From NCBI GenBank assembly GCA_900553415.1, contig USDH01000042.1, forward strand, positions 1 through 9,357: 9,357 bases of DNA, in the 5' to 3' direction. Below the pieces are notes generated by a model. It did no database searches. It was not told the DNA's origin and saw only the letters and a program-made list of their open reading frames with translations. Source of the DNA: an uncultured Collinsella sp. (lineage in GTDB: Bacteria > Actinomycetota > Coriobacteriia > Coriobacteriales > Coriobacteriaceae). A program made the position numbers and the translations under genes. Below, piece by piece: positions 6,852-9,357 of this stretch (position 1 is its first letter; every line of letters begins with the position of its first letter).

Positions 6852-8126
6852 ATGTCCAACCTCACCATCCGCCAGGCCGTTCAGGGCATGCTCAAGCTGC
6901 AGGATAGCGGCGATCACGCAACCATGGTCGGCATTGGCCCCATGAGCCCCAACCTGATTCAGGCCGTGTTCGAGCTTGCCAAGGACGAGGATTTCCCGCC
7001 CATGTTTATCGCTAGCCGCAACCAGGTCGATATGGACGAGATGGGCGCCGGCTACGTCAACGGTTGGGACCAGACGCGCTTTGCCGCCGACATCAAGAAG
7101 GTTGCCGACGAGGTGGGTTACACCGGTCCGTACTACCTGTGCCGCGATCACGGCGGTCCGTGGCAGCGCGACGAGGAGCGTAACGCCCACCTGCCCGAGG
7201 ACGAGGCCATGGAGCTCGCCCGCAAGTCCTTCGTCGCCGACATGGAGGCAGGCTTTGACCTGCTGATGGTCGACCCCACCAAGGACCCCTATCAGATCGG
7301 CAAGGTTATTCCGCTCGACGTGGTGCTTCGCCGCACGATTGATCTTATCGACTACCTTGAGCAGTACCGTCGCGAGCATAACCTGCCCGAGGTTGCCTAT
7401 GAGGTCGGTACCGAGGAGACCAATGGCGGCTTGACCTCTACCGATAAGTACGAGGAGTTCATTTCTCAGCTGCAGCCCGGGCTCGAGAAGCGTGGCTGCC
7501 CCATGCCCACCTTTATCGTCGGCCAGACCGGTACGCTCACCCGTTGGACCGAGCAGGTCGGTCATTACAACTTTAAGAACGCCCGCGAGCTCGCCGACAT
7601 GGCCAAGCGCTACGGCGTGGGCCTGAAGGAGCACAACGCCGACTACCTGGATGACGCGACGCTGCTCGAGCACATCCCGGCTCACGTGACGGCCTCCAAT
7701 GTTGCCCCTCAGTACGGCACCGAGGAGACCCGCGCTTACCTCAAGCTCTGCGCTACCGAGCAGATTCTGGTCGACAACGGCCTGTGCGACGATCCTTCCG
7801 ACCTGTACCACACGCTGTTGGTCAAGGCCATCAAGACCGAGCGCTGGCGCAAGTGGATGACCGGCGACGACGTCAACCTGCAGGTTGACGACATCCTGGC
7901 CGACGACGAGCTCAGCCTGAAGATTCTGGATGTCTCCGGCCACTACGCGTTCAACGATCCCGAGGTCAAGGAGCAGGTCGAGAAGCTCTACCGCAACCTC
8001 GCTGCCCAAGACATCGACGGCAAGCGCTTTGTGATCGAGCACATCAAGCGCCCGATCAAGCAGTACGTCGTCGGCCTTAACCTCAAGGGCGTCACGAGCC
8101 GCATCGAGAAGGCTCTCGAGGACTAA
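6852..8126 (+). CDS. GatZ/KbaZ-family protein, possible ketose-phosphate epimerase
   Basis: This 424-residue protein belongs to the family of GatZ and KbaZ, the so-called non-catalytic subunits of class II tagatose-1,6-bisphosphate aldolase. Family-like blocks are ASRNQVDMDEMGAGYVNGW (54-72, compare the NQVNQFGGYTGM block of GatZ), RDHGGPW (98-104, DHLGPN in GatZ), YEVGTEETNGG (183-193) and KEHNADYLDD (259-268). The ATG at 6852 has a strong GGAGAAGGAG ribosome binding site. It has no signal peptide or membrane segment, so it is cytosolic. No GatY/KbaY catalytic subunit is in the visible operon. Some stand-alone members of this family are reported to be tagatose-6-phosphate 4-epimerases giving fructose 6-phosphate (from memory, Agrobacterium galactitol pathway). 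With a PTS before it and transaldolase and transketolase after it, an enzyme acting on a ketose phosphate is a reasonable inference. The substrate is unknown. Confidence 0.82.
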   Translation: MSNLTIRQAVQGMLKLQDSGDHATMVGIGPMSPNLIQAVFELAKDEDFPPMFIASRNQVDMDEMGAGYVNGWDQTRFAADIKKVADEVGYTGPYYLCRDHGGPWQRDEERNAHLPEDEAMELARKSFVADMEAGFDLLMVDPTKDPYQIGKVIPLDVVLRRTIDLIDYLEQYRREHNLPEVAYEVGTEETNGGLTSTDKYEEFISQLQPGLEKRGCPMPTFIVGQTGTLTRWTEQVGHYNFKNARELADMAKRYGVGLKEHNADYLDDATLLEHIPAHVTASNVAPQYGTEETRAYLKLCATEQILVDNGLCDDPSDLYHTLLVKAIKTERWRKWMTGDDVNLQVDDILADDELSLKILDVSGHYAFNDPEVKEQVEKLYRNLAAQDIDGKRFVIEHIKRPIKQYVVGLNLKGVTSRIEKALED

Positions 8127-8145
8127 GTAGTTTTTCCTACACGAC

Positions 8146-8181
8146 GCCGGGCCTGGGGCATGTCCCAGCTGCAGGCCCGGC
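8146..8181 (+). other. GC-rich hairpin after the GatZ-like gene
   Basis: GCCGGGCCTG (8146-8155) and CAGGCCCGGC (8172-8181) form a perfect 10-bp stem; GGG and CCC inside it (8156-8158 with 8164-8166) can add three pairs. No T-run follows directly. It lies immediately before the terminator at 8187, making a tandem pair that may protect the 3' end of the upstream mRNA. Confidence 0.55.
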
Positions 8182-8186
8182 ACATA

Positions 8187-8219
8187 GGACAAAGGGGCAT
8201 CCCCTTTGTCCTTTCTTTT
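8187..8219 (+). terminator. Rho-independent terminator before the transaldolase
   Basis: GGACAAAGGGG (8187-8197) and CCCCTTTGTCC (8201-8211) form a perfect 11-bp stem with a three-base CAT loop, followed by TTTCTTTT. This is a classic intrinsic terminator. It should end most transcripts from the PTS and GatZ-like genes, so the transaldolase is expressed by read-through or from its own promoter. No obvious promoter is seen in the 32 bases between it and the next gene. Confidence 0.85.
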
Positions 8220-8251
8220 GAGTTTTGGATTCCTCCGAAGGAGTTTGCACC

Positions 8252-8935
8252 ATGAAGTTCTTTATCGATACCGCCAACCTTGACGAGATCGCCGAGGCCA
8301 AGAGCTGGGGCTGCCTTGCCGGCGTCACCACCAACCCGTCCCTGTACGCCAAGACCGGCGGCAAGCTTGCAGACTTTGAACCCCACATGCTCAAGATTGC
8401 CGGGCTCTGCGAGGGTCTGCCCGTGTCTGCCGAGTCCACCGCGACTACTGCCGAGGGCATGATCGAGGAGGGCAAGCGCCTTGCCGCCCTCGCCCCCAAC
8501 ATTGTGGTCAAGCTTCCCGTGTGCGAGGCCGGCCTCGCCGCCTGCCGCGCCCTGGCCGATGCAGGCGTGCGCGTCAACATGACGCTTGTCTTCTCGCCGA
8601 CGCAGGCCCTCATGGCCGCCAACGCCGGTGCCCGCTACATCAGCCCGTTTGTGGGACGCTTCGACGACATCGCCGAGGACGGTATCTCGCAGCTCGACAA
8701 TGTCGTGACCTGCATCAAGAACTATGACTGGACCGGCAAGAACGTCGACGACACCGTCGAGATCATCACCGCTTCGGTCCGCACGCCCAACCACGTGACC
8801 CAGGCGGCTCTTCTTGGTGCCGACATCGCGACCGTGCCCATGGCCGCTCTCAAGAAGTGCCTGCATCACCCGTTGACCGACCAGGGCCTTGCCTCTTTTG
8901 AGGCTGACTGGCAGAAGGTCGTCGCTCAGGCTTAA
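8252..8935 (+). CDS. tal: Small transaldolase (FSA/TalC family)
   Basis: This 227-residue cytosolic enzyme belongs to the short transaldolase/fructose-6-phosphate aldolase family. The Schiff-base lysine is K87 in NIVVKLPV. GVTTNPSL (24-31), TTAEGM (65-70) and SPFVGRFDD are family motifs. At the two positions that separate the activities it looks like a transaldolase: E61 stands where E. coli fructose-6-phosphate aldolase has Gln59, and F114 in TLVFSPTQA stands where the aldolase has Tyr131 (as TalB F178). It should therefore transfer dihydroxyacetone units between fructose 6-phosphate and erythrose 4-phosphate rather than cleave freely. The ATG at 8252 is chosen over one 27 bases earlier because AAGGAG (8238-8243) precedes it by eight bases and MKFFIDTANLDEI is the expected N-terminus. 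The next gene is transketolase, its usual partner. Confidence 0.92.
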   Translation: MKFFIDTANLDEIAEAKSWGCLAGVTTNPSLYAKTGGKLADFEPHMLKIAGLCEGLPVSAESTATTAEGMIEEGKRLAALAPNIVVKLPVCEAGLAACRALADAGVRVNMTLVFSPTQALMAANAGARYISPFVGRFDDIAEDGISQLDNVVTCIKNYDWTGKNVDDTVEIITASVRTPNHVTQAALLGADIATVPMAALKKCLHHPLTDQGLASFEADWQKVVAQA

Positions 8936-8946
8936 CGAGTGGATTG

Positions 8947-8980
8947 CCCCGGCATCGCGTCATCCGGTGCCGGGGTTGTT
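8947..8980 (+). other. Hairpin between transaldolase and transketolase
   Basis: CCCCGGCA (8947-8954) and TGCCGGGG (8968-8975) form a perfect 8-bp stem with a 13-base loop, followed by TTGTT. The T-run is short and interrupted, so it may act as a weak terminator or a processing site that lowers transketolase expression relative to transaldolase. Confidence 0.4.
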
Positions 8981-8998
8981 CTCAAGAGAGGAATTCGT

Positions 8999-9357
8999 AT
9001 GACCAACCAGGAGCTGGCGAAGGTCGCCAATGAGGTCAGGAAGGGTGTCGTGACTGCGGTGCACGCGGCCAAGTCGGGACATCCGGGTGGATCGCTCGGT
9101 GCTGCCGACATCATGACGTATCTGTACTTTGAGGAAATGAATATCGATCCTGCCGACCCTCACAAGGCCGATCGAGACCGCTTTGTGCTCTCCAAGGGTC
9201 ACGCGGCGCCGGGCCTGTATTCGGTGTTGGCAAATCGCGGCTATTTTCCCGTCGAAGAGCTCGAGACGCTCCGCCATATTGGCAGCCGACTGCAGGGCCA
9301 TCCCAACATGAACGACACCCCGGGTGTTGATATGTCCACCGGATCGCTCGGCCAGGG
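8999..9357 (+). CDS. tkt: Transketolase, N-terminal part, runs off the window
   Basis: Transketolase moves two-carbon units between ketose and aldose phosphates using thiamine diphosphate. The visible 119 residues hold the pyrophosphate-binding part: SGHPGGSLG (26-34, with H28), KGHAAPGLY (66-74, with H68), and QGHP and STGSLGQ near the window end. The ATG at 8999 is preceded by AGAGAGGA at about seven bases. The N-terminal wording (KVANEVRKGVV, IMTYLYFEEMNIDP) resembles split transketolases in which a ~270-residue N-terminal subunit is followed by a separate C-terminal subunit; this cannot be settled because the 3' end lies outside. It follows the transaldolase by 63 bases and is probably co-transcribed with it. 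Confidence 0.93.
   Translation, partial: MTNQELAKVANEVRKGVVTAVHAAKSGHPGGSLGAADIMTYLYFEEMNIDPADPHKADRDRFVLSKGHAAPGLYSVLANRGYFPVEELETLRHIGSRLQGHPNMNDTPGVDMSTGSLGQ

Noticed and set aside
5046..8192. Minus-strand open frame of over 1000 codons antisense to the PTS and GatZ-like genes
   Set aside because: It mirrors two well-identified plus-strand genes in GC-rich DNA with strong codon bias, crosses their intergenic spacer, and its translation is His/Asp/Gly/Val-rich with no recognisable domain.
8123..8869. Minus-strand open frame antisense to the transaldolase
   Set aside because: The transaldolase on the plus strand has all family motifs and a good ribosome binding site; the antisense frame has none.
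1..9357. CRISPR array, tRNA, rRNA, insertion sequence or phage genes
   Set aside because: No regularly spaced repeats, transposase-like coding sequence, terminal repeats or tRNA-like folds were seen on reading either strand.

Overview
The window looks like two unrelated actinobacterial segments joined at about position 3944-3964. The left segment (1 to about 3960) reads like a Bifidobacterium chromosome. It carries polyphosphate kinase (ppk), then a MutT1-type Nudix hydrolase fused to a histidine phosphatase, then the first ~110 codons of an unrecognised Ala/Gly/Pro-rich protein. The right segment (about 3944 to 9357) reads like a Coriobacteriia chromosome, probably Collinsella or a close relative. 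It carries a sugar-uptake and sugar-phosphate locus: a minus-strand LacI-type repressor, then on the plus strand a fructose-family PTS IIBC permease, a GatZ/KbaZ-family protein, a small transaldolase and the start of a transketolase. The genus names are judged from protein style and gene order, not from a search.

At the junction, two convergent genes are both cut inside the same 21-base stretch, and each reads sensibly only up to it. The LacI gene loses its C-terminal end and runs on into antisense of the Bifidobacterium-like gene. The Bifidobacterium-like gene runs on into antisense of lacI. A chimeric assembly at a shared k-mer explains this better than a real rearrangement. The two halves should be interpreted separately, and the sequences of both genes past the junction should not be trusted.

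Left segment: ppk makes polyphosphate from ATP, and the MutT1-like protein cleans oxidised nucleotides or dinucleoside polyphosphates. A ppk-mutT1 neighbourhood is also known in mycobacteria. The two genes are separated by a GNRA-capped hairpin and a strong terminator-like hairpin. The Nudix gene has a good -10 box placed so close to its ATG that the mRNA may be leaderless. The third gene starts at a TTG that overlaps the end of the Nudix gene.

Right segment: the repressor is divergent from the PTS gene. Between them lies a near-perfect 20-bp LacI-type operator with a central CG, plus an extra half-site. The inferred flow is that the PTS imports and phosphorylates a ketose (or a sugar converted to one), the GatZ-like protein acts on the ketose phosphate, and transaldolase plus transketolase pass carbon into the pentose phosphate pool. 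No catalytic GatY-type aldolase is visible, so the GatZ-like protein may act alone, for example as a ketose-phosphate 4-epimerase. The spacer between PTS and GatZ-like genes can fold into a 13-bp hairpin whose loop is complementary to downstream sequence, a possible pseudoknot. A rho-independent terminator separates the GatZ-like gene from the transaldolase.
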